This document shows positions 1-6,621 of a stretch of DNA of 64,000 bases, in pieces. The stretch comes from a virus. Where the stretch lies: positions 1 to 64,000 of IMG/VR virus record IMGVR_UViG_3300034105_001128. One strand, written 5' to 3'. The notes under the pieces were generated by a model, which made no database searches, was not told the origin of the DNA, and saw nothing but the letters and a program-made list of their open reading frames with translations. The position numbers and the translations under genes were made by a program. Every line of letters starts with the position of its first letter. Positions within the stretch are counted from its first letter, which is position 1.

Positions 1-22
1 TCCTACAACAGAAAGGTAACAA

Positions 23-229
23 ATGATCATGTTCTACAATGGGTTCAATCTATTGATTGACATCCTTCTGGTCATCATCACATACAAGGTAGCACGCTAT
101 GTACTGATAACAAGAATCGCTGATTACTTCTATGATGAGGGACAAGATGACACCCTCGACCTGATTGACTCAGGTAAATTGTACAAGCAAGAGTGTGATG
201 GCAAAATGCTATGGACATACTCAGAGTGA
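23..229 (+). CDS. small membrane protein, unknown function
   Basis: 68 aa. Residues about 9-30 form one hydrophobic segment followed by basic residues, then an acidic soluble tail, which suggests a single-span inner-membrane protein. The ATG follows a GAAAGG ribosome site 7 bases upstream. The 3' end overlaps the WhiB-like gene by 19 bases, so the two are probably co-translated. I do not recognise the family. Confidence 0.6.
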   Translation: MIMFYNGFNLLIDILLVIITYKVARYVLITRIADYFYDEGQDDTLDLIDSGKLYKQECDGKMLWTYSE

Positions 230-483
230 GTGTCTATGATGGCACACAGTTGTGCGCTCAAGTTGATTCCGAGCTTTTCTTCCCTGAAGATCGGAAAGAA
301 TGGAAGTCAAACATAGCACAGGCTAAAACTATCTGTGCTCAATGCCCAATGTTCAAGGCTTGTGATGTCTATGCCAAATCATTCCCCGGACTCTATGGTG
401 TGTGGGCTGGTAAATGGTATGACGGAGCAGGCTTTGTATCTCAAGCCCCGTATGTAACAACTAACAGAAAGGTAGCAGCATAG
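211..483 (+). CDS. WhiB-like Fe-S transcription regulator (first of three)
   Basis: 90 aa, the usual WhiB length. Cys15 is followed by the typical SELFFP segment, then Cys42-x2-Cys45-x5-Cys51, the four ligands of the WhiB [4Fe-4S] cluster. The turn motif is GVWAG (63-67), close to the canonical G[VI]WGG. WhiB proteins bind the primary sigma factor and alter promoter use, and phage copies can redirect or repress host transcription. The basic C-terminal tail is short, so DNA contacts may be weak. The ATG at 211 has no clear Shine-Dalgarno; an in-frame GTG at 226 is an alternative that keeps all four cysteines. Overlaps the upstream membrane-protein gene. Confidence 0.88.
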   Translation: MDILRVSVYDGTQLCAQVDSELFFPEDRKEWKSNIAQAKTICAQCPMFKACDVYAKSFPGLYGVWAGKWYDGAGFVSQAPYVTTNRKVAA

Positions 484-641
484 TGGTACTAGATAATGGA
501 ACAACACTAGCCATAATGATTGCTTTACTGGGGTCAGTAACAGTCATGTGTCTATTCTGGAGAGAAAACATCAACCAACACAAACAAATCCGCGGCCTAC
601 AGGCAGCCTTACGTGACGAACGGAGAAAGAATGCGGGATAA
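483..641 (+). CDS. small membrane protein with GTG start
   Basis: 52 aa. The GTG shares its G with the TAG stop of the WhiB-like gene, and an AGAAAGG site lies 10 bases upstream. Residues about 8-24 are hydrophobic, followed by a charged helical tail. It contains copy 1 of the 12-base motif, read here as NQHKQ. The 3' end overlaps the next gene by 11 bases. Family not recognised; support comes from overlap coupling, the ribosome site and the coherent membrane-plus-tail composition. Confidence 0.55.
   Translation: MVLDNGTTLAIMIALLGSVTVMCLFWRENINQHKQIRGLQAALRDERRKNAG
575..586 (+). repeat. 12-base motif, copy 1
   Basis: CCAACACAAACA inside the small gene 483-641, read as (N)QHK(Q). Confidence 0.75.
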
Positions 642-777
642 AGATGCTCTTGCTAAGTTAAATGAAGTGAAAGCAGCGCAAGAAGAGTTACGTTCAATAA
701 TTGCTCAGTTACAAATAGATGTACACACAATCAAAGCACAACAATATCTACGTGATTGGAGTATCAATGGCAAATAA
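631..777 (+). CDS. short coiled-coil protein, unknown
   Basis: 48 aa. The ATG follows GGAGAAAGA. Residues 5-40 are a charged helix with leucine/isoleucine spacing typical of a coiled coil. It overlaps its neighbours on both sides (11 bases upstream, 11 downstream), as expected in a coupled operon. Function unknown; a partner of the preceding small membrane protein is possible but inferred only from adjacency. Confidence 0.55.
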   Translation: MRDKDALAKLNEVKAAQEELRSIIAQLQIDVHTIKAQQYLRDWSINGK

Positions 778-997
778 AGTTAAATCAGACGAAGAACTAA
801 GAGCAGCAGGTTACATGACACCTACTGAGTTTGTAGACAGGCTTGTGCCTGGACTCAAGCAATACCTCAAGCACAACTGGGGTGTTCACCCAGATGGCTT
901 GTATCATCCCGAAGATCTATTTTCCAACGCAGAGATCTATTTAGAAGTAGCCAGACATGTTGTTGGCGACTTCGGTGTTACACCACACAAAGAATAG
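767..997 (+). CDS. conserved-looking hypothetical protein
   Basis: 76 aa from the ATG at 767, chosen over an earlier ATG at 719 because TGGAG lies just upstream. Mixed charged and aromatic composition without a membrane segment. The segment at residues 15-45 (TPTEFVDRL, then HPDGLYHPEDLF) looks folded. No motif I can name. It is the last gene before a strong terminator at 1035-1079, so it closes the first transcription unit. Confidence 0.6.
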   Translation: MANKVKSDEELRAAGYMTPTEFVDRLVPGLKQYLKHNWGVHPDGLYHPEDLFSNAEIYLEVARHVVGDFGVTPHKE

Positions 998-1011
998 TCT
1001 TATGTGAGGGA

Positions 1012-1033
1012 GCCTAGTCATGCGGAACTAGGC
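1012..1033 (+). other. 7-bp hairpin ahead of terminator
   Basis: GCCTAGT (1012-1018) pairs perfectly with ACTAGGC (1027-1033) around an 8-base loop. It lies between the stop codon at 997 and the terminator stem and may protect the 3' end of the transcript. Confidence 0.5.
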
Positions 1034-1034
1034 G

Positions 1035-1079
1035 GGGTGGGGTTGAGAGTTTGAGGGAGCTCTCCCCCACCCTATTTTT
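1035..1079 (+). terminator. rho-independent terminator
   Basis: GGGTGGGG (1035-1042) pairs with CCCCACCC (1065-1072), extended inside by GAGAG/CTCTC, and is followed by TATTTTT. It ends the operon of genes 23-997, so the gene at 1433 needs its own promoter or readthrough. Confidence 0.75.
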
Positions 1080-1127
1080 CTATACGATGCGATAGTAACG
1101 TAACGCGTTACTATCGGATTGTATAGA
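1079..1127. repeat. long imperfect inverted repeat
   Basis: TCTATAC-GATG-CGATAGTAACG (1079-1100) faces CGTTACTATCG-GATT-GTATAGA (1106-1127). Eleven inner and seven outer pairs are perfect, interrupted by a 4-base internal loop around a 5-base centre. It has no following T-run. It could be a protein-binding palindrome, an origin element, or the 5' stem of an RNA leader. Confidence 0.7.
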
Positions 1128-1363
1128 CAATCCAAGGAACACTACTGGACCAATGAACAGGCGAGGAATGGAGGCTGCTAAGGCTCTGAACTAGGCATCC
1201 CTATGAGAATAGGTAACCCTACTGTAAGGCTGAACCCCCGGCCGGACCCTTAACACTCGATACAACTTCGTGGGTGTATCACTGTAATGGCTATGTACAG
1301 CGACCAAAAGAAATAGGTAGTGCCAACCAAAAGACACAGAGCATGTGGTCTATAAAACATGTA

Positions 1364-1375
1364 CCAACACAAACA
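1364..1375 (+). repeat. 12-base motif, copy 2
   Basis: CCAACACAAACA in the leader of gene 1433, just before the 10-bp hairpin. Confidence 0.8.
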
Positions 1376-1384
1376 CGCACCACA

Positions 1385-1408
1385 ATACACACCCGGCTGG
1401 GTGTGTAT
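1385..1408 (+). promoter_or_regulatory. 10-bp hairpin upstream of gene 1433
   Basis: ATACACACCC (1385-1394) pairs perfectly with GGGTGTGTAT (1399-1408) around a GGCT loop. It ends about 10 bases before the AAAAGGAGGG ribosome site, so it may stabilise the mRNA or act as a translational operator. Confidence 0.6.
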
Positions 1409-1432
1409 CCACGTACAAAAGGAGGGCCAGCA

Positions 1433-1873
1433 ATGGCTACAACTAAAGTAATCGCAACAACTTGGGCTAAGAAAGATCTAGTCGCTAAGTTAAAAGCAAC
1501 ACTCAAGCGTATGGACGCAGAGATAGTTGAGTGGGATAAAAACTACGCAACTATAGATAAGCGTCAAGAGGCTTGGGATAAGAAAGCTGAAGCATGGGCT
1601 AAAAAGAACATGTCTAAAGCAATTGACTTCGACTTCAATGCTGGAGGATACAGAGGACCCTATGTCTCTGTGTTCTTTAACGAAGCAACGTTCGAAGCAG
1701 CAATGGGTAAGCGCCCTGATCAAGGCCGTAAACCTCAATATAAAGACACTAACTATAACAACAATGTTAGTGAGTACGAACAGGTGGAAAATGCTATCGC
1801 TCTAATCGAAGGTGCAACTGATACTGAATTCAAGATCACTTCGTCTTCAACATGGGCATCATTCATCCGCTAA
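1433..1873 (+). CDS. helical N-terminal hypothetical protein
   Basis: 146 aa from the ATG at 1433, placed by AAAAGGAGGG 8 bases upstream; the open frame extends back to 1274 but covers leader hairpins. Residues 8-62 are a Lys/Glu/Trp-rich amphipathic helix (repeated WDKK, AWAKK), and the C-terminal half looks like a compact alpha/beta domain. It follows a long structured leader with its own hairpin, which suggests high or regulated expression. No family recognised. Confidence 0.65.
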   Translation: MATTKVIATTWAKKDLVAKLKATLKRMDAEIVEWDKNYATIDKRQEAWDKKAEAWAKKNMSKAIDFDFNAGGYRGPYVSVFFNEATFEAAMGKRPDQGRKPQYKDTNYNNNVSEYEQVENAIALIEGATDTEFKITSSSTWASFIR

Positions 1874-1908
1874 ACAACTTAATAACGCCTAGCGCGGTTG
1901 GTTTCTAT

Positions 1909-1932
1909 AGTTCTTCCTGAGGTAAAAGAACT
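1909..1932 (+). other. intergenic hairpin
   Basis: AGTTCTT (1909-1915) pairs with AAGAACT (1926-1932) around 10 bases, in the 116-base gap between genes 1433-1873 and 1990-2277. No T-run follows, so it is more likely an RNA-stability or regulatory element than a terminator. Confidence 0.4.
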
Positions 1933-1989
1933 CCTGTCCTGAGCATGACAAGGCTAAACTGCTCATTACTCATACCAGAAAGGATAGCA

Positions 1990-2277
1990 ATGGAACTAGA
2001 ACCATCAGACTTAGGCAAAGATGATGACCTAAGCCAGTTTAAAACTGTACCTGAACACAAGACCAACATACTTCCATTACGTTGGTTTGCTAACGCATGT
2101 AACCACATGTCTTCGCCTGTTCTATACAGGGCACTATGGCATGAAGACTCTGATGAATACTACTATGGAGAAATATCCAGAGTGGGTCGCATGTGGTGGA
2201 AGTTGTACAACTTAATAGACGCACCCTATCGTAAGTGGGGCACAAGTTATCGTATGATCTTTGACGATAATGACTGA
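1990..2277 (+). CDS. hypothetical protein
   Basis: 95 aa from the ATG at 1990, preceded by AGAAAGGA; the upstream in-frame ATG at 1945 has no ribosome site. Acidic N-terminus, then an aromatic-rich region (residues 45-90 with several Trp and Tyr, for example MWWKLYNL). It overlaps the next gene through ATGACTGA. Function not recognised. Confidence 0.6.
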   Translation: MELEPSDLGKDDDLSQFKTVPEHKTNILPLRWFANACNHMSSPVLYRALWHEDSDEYYYGEISRVGRMWWKLYNLIDAPYRKWGTSYRMIFDDND

Positions 2278-2512
2278 GCTAGTAGGTAAATACGTACAGA
2301 CTCCAGACGGAGTTCAGTATGTATGGCAAGAACAAGAAGTACCTTCCCCAACGTTTGACAACACGACAAGTAAACTACTATTCTTAATAGAAGCAGTGCT
2401 ATTTCATGGCTGCACCCGCAAAGAAGCATTGATGCTATGGGATGATGGCATCGATACGCTGTATGACAGCGTCTCAACACAAACAAACCAAGCCGAAAGG
2501 ATGGACAAGTAA
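2270..2512 (+). CDS. hypothetical protein
   Basis: 80 aa from the ATG at 2270, which overlaps the preceding stop by 8 bases; a TTG at 2261 is an alternative. The N-terminal 25 residues (GKYVQTPDGVQYVWQ) look like a small beta hairpin; the rest is helical. Motif copy 3 lies near the 3' end in the frame STQTN. No family recognised. Confidence 0.55.
   Translation: MTELVGKYVQTPDGVQYVWQEQEVPSPTFDNTTSKLLFLIEAVLFHGCTRKEALMLWDDGIDTLYDSVSTQTNQAERMDK
2474..2485 (+). repeat. 12-base motif, copy 3
   Basis: TCAACACAAACA (11 of 12) near the 3' end of gene 2270-2512. Confidence 0.7.
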
Positions 2513-2788
2513 ATGGCTACAAAATCAAAAGGTAATCGTAATGATAACCGACCAAATGGCAAGGCCGCCAAGAAGAATCCAGGCCCTGCTCAACCACCAA
2601 AGACTAACTTCGAACATATTAATGGACGAAGCCCTGCCAATGATGCCAAGCGTGAGGCTTGGAAGAAAGCAGGTGGTCGTTGGAATCACAAATCAATTCC
2701 ACATTGGAAGACTGGCAAAGTGTACCAACCATCAATCATCGCACCAGCATTTGATCCTGAGAAATTACAGGAACTATTAAATGCGTAA
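2513..2788 (+). CDS. basic, low-complexity N-terminal hypothetical protein
   Basis: 91 aa. Residues 1-35 are very basic and rich in Asn/Pro/Lys, resembling a disordered nucleic-acid-binding tail; residues 36-91 contain Trp/His-rich SIPHWKTGKVY. The ATG directly follows the TAA of the upstream gene, and AAAGGA lies about 13 bases upstream. Overlaps the next gene by 8 bases. Function unknown. Confidence 0.6.
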   Translation: MATKSKGNRNDNRPNGKAAKKNPGPAQPPKTNFEHINGRSPANDAKREAWKKAGGRWNHKSIPHWKTGKVYQPSIIAPAFDPEKLQELLNA

Positions 2789-3095
2789 GAAAAAAGTTAT
2801 CGCTGCTATTGAGCAGCAGATACTAGAAGAACATGCTGAACTACATGGCATTGAACAACAAAATGCCCGCGCATATTACAGTGGGATGATGGATGGCTTA
2901 GGCTTTGCGCTTAAGATGTTAAAGCCAACATCCTCTGTAATATCTCTCACAACTGTATGGTATACAGATGATGAGCCAACACAAACACTCGAACGGGACC
3001 GCGAACGTGTCATCGAGCTTCAATTTGTTGACATGGAGGACCCAGAGCCTGTAATCTGTTACGCAGGCTTATTTGAAACATCGGAGGCAGAATGA
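2781..3095 (+). CDS. hypothetical protein with helical N-terminus
   Basis: 104 aa, starting inside the previous stop (ATGCGTAA overlap). Residues 5-50 form a long helix ending in a glycine-rich GMMDGLGFALKML segment; the C-terminal half is beta-like and acidic. Motif copy 4 is coded as PTQT. It overlaps the next gene by 4 bases, so the genes from 2270 to 4319 form one overlapping chain. Confidence 0.6.
   Translation: MRKKKVIAAIEQQILEEHAELHGIEQQNARAYYSGMMDGLGFALKMLKPTSSVISLTTVWYTDDEPTQTLERDRERVIELQFVDMEDPEPVICYAGLFETSEAE
2976..2987 (+). repeat. 12-base motif, copy 4
   Basis: CCAACACAAACA inside gene 2781-3095, read as PTQT. Confidence 0.75.
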
Positions 3096-3829
3096 CATCC
3101 CGTATGTTCACATACGCTGAATGGGAAGCCTATTTAGCCAGTGGACGCAAAAAATACGAACGCACATTGTATGACCGTGAGTTACGTATACAACACGCCA
3201 ATAAATTCAAACGTGGCGGTGATATTCAAATAGTAATACCTTGGTTAAATCGTTTTCCACTTATTACTATTCATCCTGATGACACCATGACCTTAAATGG
3301 TGAGCAGGCAACCTCAATGTGGGGTCACCCATACAATCCATTAAAAGCACAAAGCACACGCTACACCTTGTGGAAATACTGCGGTATAGAAGTTGTTCAA
3401 CGCCAGTTCAAGTTTAGATTATTTGAACAAGACGCTGCATTGACTCCACCAAAAATACAAGGTTGTCGTACGTGTAAAAAAACTGGGCGTGTTGATGGGT
3501 GGTGTAATGGCAATACTTGTTGGGATGTAAATACAAATACAGGCATATGCCCTAAGCATCCTGATACAGCACTATCAGATGTGGAGAAACAACGAGGTAG
3601 ACACGCTATGTTGTGTGAACATAACGAGTTGTTAAGCCACAAAGTACCACGCGGATACGAATGCTACTCATGTAGTGGCACAGGCAAGCGTGACTATGGT
3701 AGCAAACGAGTTTCTTTACTTTGGGACGGTTCCCCAATCAAAGTAAAGGATAGAAAGATATACAAACAACCACTAACTGATCTAGAAAGGATCGTGGCTA
3801 GCTATGCTGGACCTACACCTACAGTATGA
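3092..3829 (+). CDS. zinc-knuckle protein of unknown function
   Basis: 245 aa. Two CxxC knuckles, CRTCKKTGR (about 130-138) and CYSCSGTGKR (about 192-201), resemble the CxxCxGxG repeats of DnaJ/rubredoxin-like zinc domains, with further Cys/His between them, so one or two zinc sites are likely. The N-terminal 120 residues are beta-rich without a known motif. The start overlaps the previous gene by 4 bases and the end overlaps the next by 26. A role in nucleic-acid binding or protein folding is possible but not shown. Confidence 0.65.
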   Translation: MTSRMFTYAEWEAYLASGRKKYERTLYDRELRIQHANKFKRGGDIQIVIPWLNRFPLITIHPDDTMTLNGEQATSMWGHPYNPLKAQSTRYTLWKYCGIEVVQRQFKFRLFEQDAALTPPKIQGCRTCKKTGRVDGWCNGNTCWDVNTNTGICPKHPDTALSDVEKQRGRHAMLCEHNELLSHKVPRGYECYSCSGTGKRDYGSKRVSLLWDGSPIKVKDRKIYKQPLTDLERIVASYAGPTPTV

Positions 3830-4319
3830 TCCAAACATCTCGCTCCGTAATCATATGACTCATGGTTTACCAGACCATAAGATTACAGGCGATATGTTAG
3901 CGGGGGGTTTGATGCCCACCACACTCATCGAGATAACTGAAAAGTCAGAGACTTTTCGTGATGCTGTGATTCATCACATGCTCACCGATGGGAGAATCAA
4001 TCAACCACAACAACAGCAAGCAATTGAATTGTTTGCTGCTGCCGTGTCAACTTGTCCCGATGACAATGAAACAATGCTACGTATTTATAGTGAATACTTA
4101 GCTGCACTTTCATACGCATGGGGAGAGACCGAAGTTGCAAAACGTGCGGTCTTACGCAACAAACCAGAAAAGGCGGGTAGATTTTTATCCACCGTGGCTA
4201 CCGCTTTAGATAAGCAGATGGACCACGAGGGTTTTAATACCTTGCTACATAACACAACATCATCAGCACCACACAGGTGGGAAATGCTAGAGTCCCCACA
4301 ACTATATCCAACAGTCTAA
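3804..4319 (+). CDS. helical protein, possibly DUF4192-like
   Basis: 171 aa, mostly alpha-helical. The segment LRIYSEYLAALSYAWGETEVAKRA recalls the C-terminal repeat of actinobacterial DUF4192 proteins, seen more clearly in the gene at 9313, but similarity is weak and I give it as a possibility only. AAAGGA lies about 15 bases before the ATG. Motif copy 5 begins immediately after its stop codon. Confidence 0.6.
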   Translation: MLDLHLQYDPNISLRNHMTHGLPDHKITGDMLAGGLMPTTLIEITEKSETFRDAVIHHMLTDGRINQPQQQQAIELFAAAVSTCPDDNETMLRIYSEYLAALSYAWGETEVAKRAVLRNKPEKAGRFLSTVATALDKQMDHEGFNTLLHNTTSSAPHRWEMLESPQLYPTV

Positions 4320-4331
4320 CCAACACAAACA
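4320..4331 (+). repeat. 12-base motif, copy 5
   Basis: CCAACACAAACA between a stop codon (4319) and the ribosome site of gene 4342. Confidence 0.8.
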
Positions 4332-4341
4332 AAGGAACCAC

Positions 4342-4662
4342 ATGTCAAAAAGTTGGACAAACGAAGGGCCTGATACTGAATCTTGGTTAAACAGTATCAC
4401 TACCGAAAAAGAAACCGTAGCTGATTTACTCAGTTGCGGTAACTGTGGTCGCCGTATACAACCAAGTCAAAAAAGCTTGGATGTGTACAACACACGGTAC
4501 AAAAGCTACGAACACTATCACGAAAGCTACGTAGGTTGTTATGAATCTACGCGGCCCAGCGGTAAGGTTCGCCTTGCGCACCGCTATAAGCCCTGGATGC
4601 AAAACGTATTAAGTGACGTTTATACTCCAGAGCCTACACACTGGACTAACTTAGATCAGTAA
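4342..4662 (+). CDS. CxxC hypothetical protein
   Basis: 106 aa. CGNC (about 32-35) plus Cys66 could hold a metal. The Tyr/His/Lys-rich middle (YKSYEHYHESYVGCYES) is unusual. The ATG follows motif copy 5 and AAAGGAACC. Its stop codon is buried in the first stem of the structured region that follows (4655-4706), so termination and RNA folding may interact. Confidence 0.6.
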   Translation: MSKSWTNEGPDTESWLNSITTEKETVADLLSCGNCGRRIQPSQKSLDVYNTRYKSYEHYHESYVGCYESTRPSGKVRLAHRYKPWMQNVLSDVYTPEPTHWTNLDQ

Positions 4663-4888
4663 TAAAGCGGGATGACTGTTGCGTCAGAAAACTTTATTTC
4701 ACTGATAAGTTAGTCCCCTAGTCTGGTTGGCTAAGCCAACCTCAAGCATACTTAACAGGTCTATACCAGAATAATTTAGACGCTCACGCGCTAGTAGTAC
4801 GAAGTAACTAGATGTATGGGAGATGAGAAGACAACGTGACGACCAGTTCAGTCCCTGTATGCAACGGGGGTAAGCCAACCAGACTACT
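4655..4888 (+). ncRNA. candidate structured RNA with alternative pairings
   Basis: A 245-base gap without an ORF contains nested complementarity. Stem 1: ATCAGT-AATAAAG (4655-4667) with CTTTATT-(TC)-ACTGAT (4692-4706), plus inner TGAC/GTCA. Stem 2: a 14-bp perfect long-range pairing, 4719-4732 with 4873-4886. Nested stem 3: GCATAC (4746-4751) with GTATGC (4857-4862), extended by AGG/CCT. The left arm of stem 2 can instead fold locally as GGTTGGC-TAA-GCCAACC (4725-4741), because TAAGCCAACC occurs twice (4732-4741, 4871-4880). The two folds exclude each other, as in a riboswitch or attenuator. No known RNA family recognised. Confidence 0.55.
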
Positions 4889-4907
4889 TAAATAGATTGG
4901 AGAGCAC

Positions 4908-5147
4908 ATGTGTTATGAATGTGATGATGACGACTCAATGCCAGACGAAGAGTTTAGTATCAACATGATTCCTGAAGAGGAACGTGAAGAGTTCTTAGAC
5001 TATGCTGTTGAGAAGTTCCATAAAGTTATAGAAAAAGCAGTACAGAATGACATCCTGTTTAATCTAATAACAGAATGGCCTGAACATAAGCAGGCCATGT
5101 TTACTTTCGCCACCATTATGGAAGATAAGCTTCTGGGTGACGATTAA
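4908..5147 (+). CDS. acidic helical hypothetical protein
   Basis: 79 aa and strongly acidic. CYEC at residues 2-5 with a following Asp run could bind a metal; the rest is an amphipathic helix. TTGGAGAGCAC precedes the ATG. It is the first gene after the structured RNA candidate, so it may be what that element controls. Acidic small phage proteins often inhibit host enzymes, but nothing here shows that directly. Confidence 0.6.
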   Translation: MCYECDDDDSMPDEEFSINMIPEEEREEFLDYAVEKFHKVIEKAVQNDILFNLITEWPEHKQAMFTFATIMEDKLLGDD

Positions 5148-5202
5148 TTTTCCTTACACAACGTAAGGGAACGATACCAATACCAGAGAAGGGGTATGAT
5201 AT

Positions 5203-6609
5203 ATGGATATCGCAATGTTCACTGAATCGTACGAACCAAACATGGGTAACAAGCGACGTCAAGTCCTTGTTGTTCCACATGATGGGGCTGTGCGTATCTA
5301 TTCTCGCTTGACTGATGGCACTAAAGGCCACAACAGCAAGTGGGAAGAGACTAACCTAGAAGATATCTCACAAGAGATATCAGACAAAGAAACATTGACA
5401 CGAACACCTGTTGGAGTGTATGTAACTCCAGCAGATAATCGTGCGATGGATTCAAAAGGTTATTCACCAGTGTTGGGTACCAAAGCATGCGACAAGCATG
5501 GTAGGGCAATGACAACAACAGATACCACACCAGTTGTAGATATCATCTGTGATTTCTACGAACAAGTCAATGTCGGAGACGACAGTCTGGAGAAATACGT
5601 GACGGATAACCGCTCAAGTACAGGCACTACAGTTCCTTTAGTAGTTGCTGTACCAACACAAACAATGGATGATCTAGTACCAGCACAATCGGCACCATCA
5701 TTCAATGTATCGTTAGCAACAGTTCCTCCAATGAAGTTGGCGGAACGTTATGTGCACCGTAAAGTATACGGTGTTGAAGACTTCAAAGCCTTTGACAAAG
5801 CACGATCTAACGGTATCAACGTTCTTATCTATGGCCCTACAGGTCCAGGTAAGACAACAGCTGTAGAAGCGTGGGCAGCAGCCCGCGGTCTACGTATGGC
5901 TACAGTATCAGGTAACGCATCTATGGAGTCTCGCCAGCTATTCGGTGGCTTCATTCCTGATGGCATCGGAGGTTATGGTTGGATCGATGGTCCAGTAACT
6001 GATGTTGTACGTAACGGTGGCGTCTTATTGCTCGATGAGATGAACTTCATCAGCCCTAAGATTTACACTACATTGTATCCGCTAACAGATGGTCGTCGAT
6101 GCATTACATTGCTCGATCACATGGGTGAAACAATCGTGGCACACAAAGACTTAACAATCTTTGCAACCATGAACCCAGACTACATCGGTACAACACCGCT
6201 TAACTTCGCTATGCGCAATCGTTTCGACATTCAATTGTCGTGGGATTACGATGACGCAGTAGAGGCTAAGCTAGTTTCATCTAAGGCTCTCTTGCTAGTA
6301 ACTAAGCAACTTCGTGCTGAAGCTGCTAAGGGTCAGTACGAGACACCAATCTCAACTAACATGCTCATCGAAGTTGAAGCGTTCATTAAGGATGCTGATC
6401 TTGGCTACGAGTTTGCGGTTGAGAACTTCATTGCTCACTTCAGTGCGGAGGAGCAAGCATCTGTTCGTCTAGTCTTCCAGACACACGAACACAACATCAA
6501 GACAGACTTCGGCATCGAAGTTCCAATAACAATGGAACAAGCTGCTACAGTAACTATTGATGAACAACTATCCCAATGGGTAGCAGCACGTCAACTACAA
6601 CCGAACTAA
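5203..6609 (+). CDS. MoxR/CobS-like AAA+ ATPase
   Basis: 468 aa. An N-terminal region of about 180 residues precedes an AAA+ module: Walker A GPTGPGKT (211-218), Walker B VLLLDE (274-279), sensor-1 ATMNPD (Asn324) and arginines at 338 and 340. MoxR/CobS ATPases form rings that remodel a partner carrying a VWA domain, and that partner is the next gene (12-base gap), so the two should act as one chaperone-like complex in the cytoplasm. CobS proper loads cobalt in B12 synthesis; the long N-terminal extension argues for a phage-specific role. AAGGGG precedes the ATG. Motif copy 6 lies inside (PTQT). Confidence 0.9.
   Translation: MDIAMFTESYEPNMGNKRRQVLVVPHDGAVRIYSRLTDGTKGHNSKWEETNLEDISQEISDKETLTRTPVGVYVTPADNRAMDSKGYSPVLGTKACDKHGRAMTTTDTTPVVDIICDFYEQVNVGDDSLEKYVTDNRSSTGTTVPLVVAVPTQTMDDLVPAQSAPSFNVSLATVPPMKLAERYVHRKVYGVEDFKAFDKARSNGINVLIYGPTGPGKTTAVEAWAAARGLRMATVSGNASMESRQLFGGFIPDGIGGYGWIDGPVTDVVRNGGVLLLDEMNFISPKIYTTLYPLTDGRRCITLLDHMGETIVAHKDLTIFATMNPDYIGTTPLNFAMRNRFDIQLSWDYDDAVEAKLVSSKALLLVTKQLRAEAAKGQYETPISTNMLIEVEAFIKDADLGYEFAVENFIAHFSAEEQASVRLVFQTHEHNIKTDFGIEVPITMEQAATVTIDEQLSQWVAARQLQPN
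5653..5664 (+). repeat. 12-base motif, copy 6
   Basis: CCAACACAAACA inside the AAA+ ATPase gene, read as PTQT. Confidence 0.75.
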
Positions 6610-6621
6610 GTTAGGAACCAT

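Larger units (their letters stand above)
1128..1432 (+). other. 305-base leader without a convincing gene
   Basis: No ORF of note; a 13-codon ATG frame at 1153-1194 is too short to claim. The stretch holds a CCTAT-GAGA-ATAGG GNRA-type hairpin (about 1199-1213), a near-direct repeat TAAGGCTCTGAAC / TAAGGCTGAAC (1179-1191, 1225-1235), a GATACA/TGTATC stem near 1260-1281, motif copy 2, and a 10-bp hairpin before the next gene. It may be a structured 5' leader or an ncRNA. No tRNA T-loop was found. Confidence 0.45.

Noticed and set aside
1153-1194. 13-codon ORF in the leader (ATG at 1153)
   Set aside because: Too short and without a motif; it overlaps structured elements, so I do not claim a peptide.
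1128-1432. tRNA or tmRNA in the 1.1-1.4 kb gap
   Set aside because: No GTTCRANYC T-loop with a closing stem and no acceptor-stem pairing.
1945-2277. Longer version of gene 1990 starting at 1945
   Set aside because: The upstream ATG has no ribosome site, and the extra residues overlap the intergenic region; AGAAAGGA supports 1990.
4719-4886. Group I intron or tRNA-like gene
   Set aside because: The P/Q/R/S core strings of group I introns are not recognisable, and no tRNA arms form.
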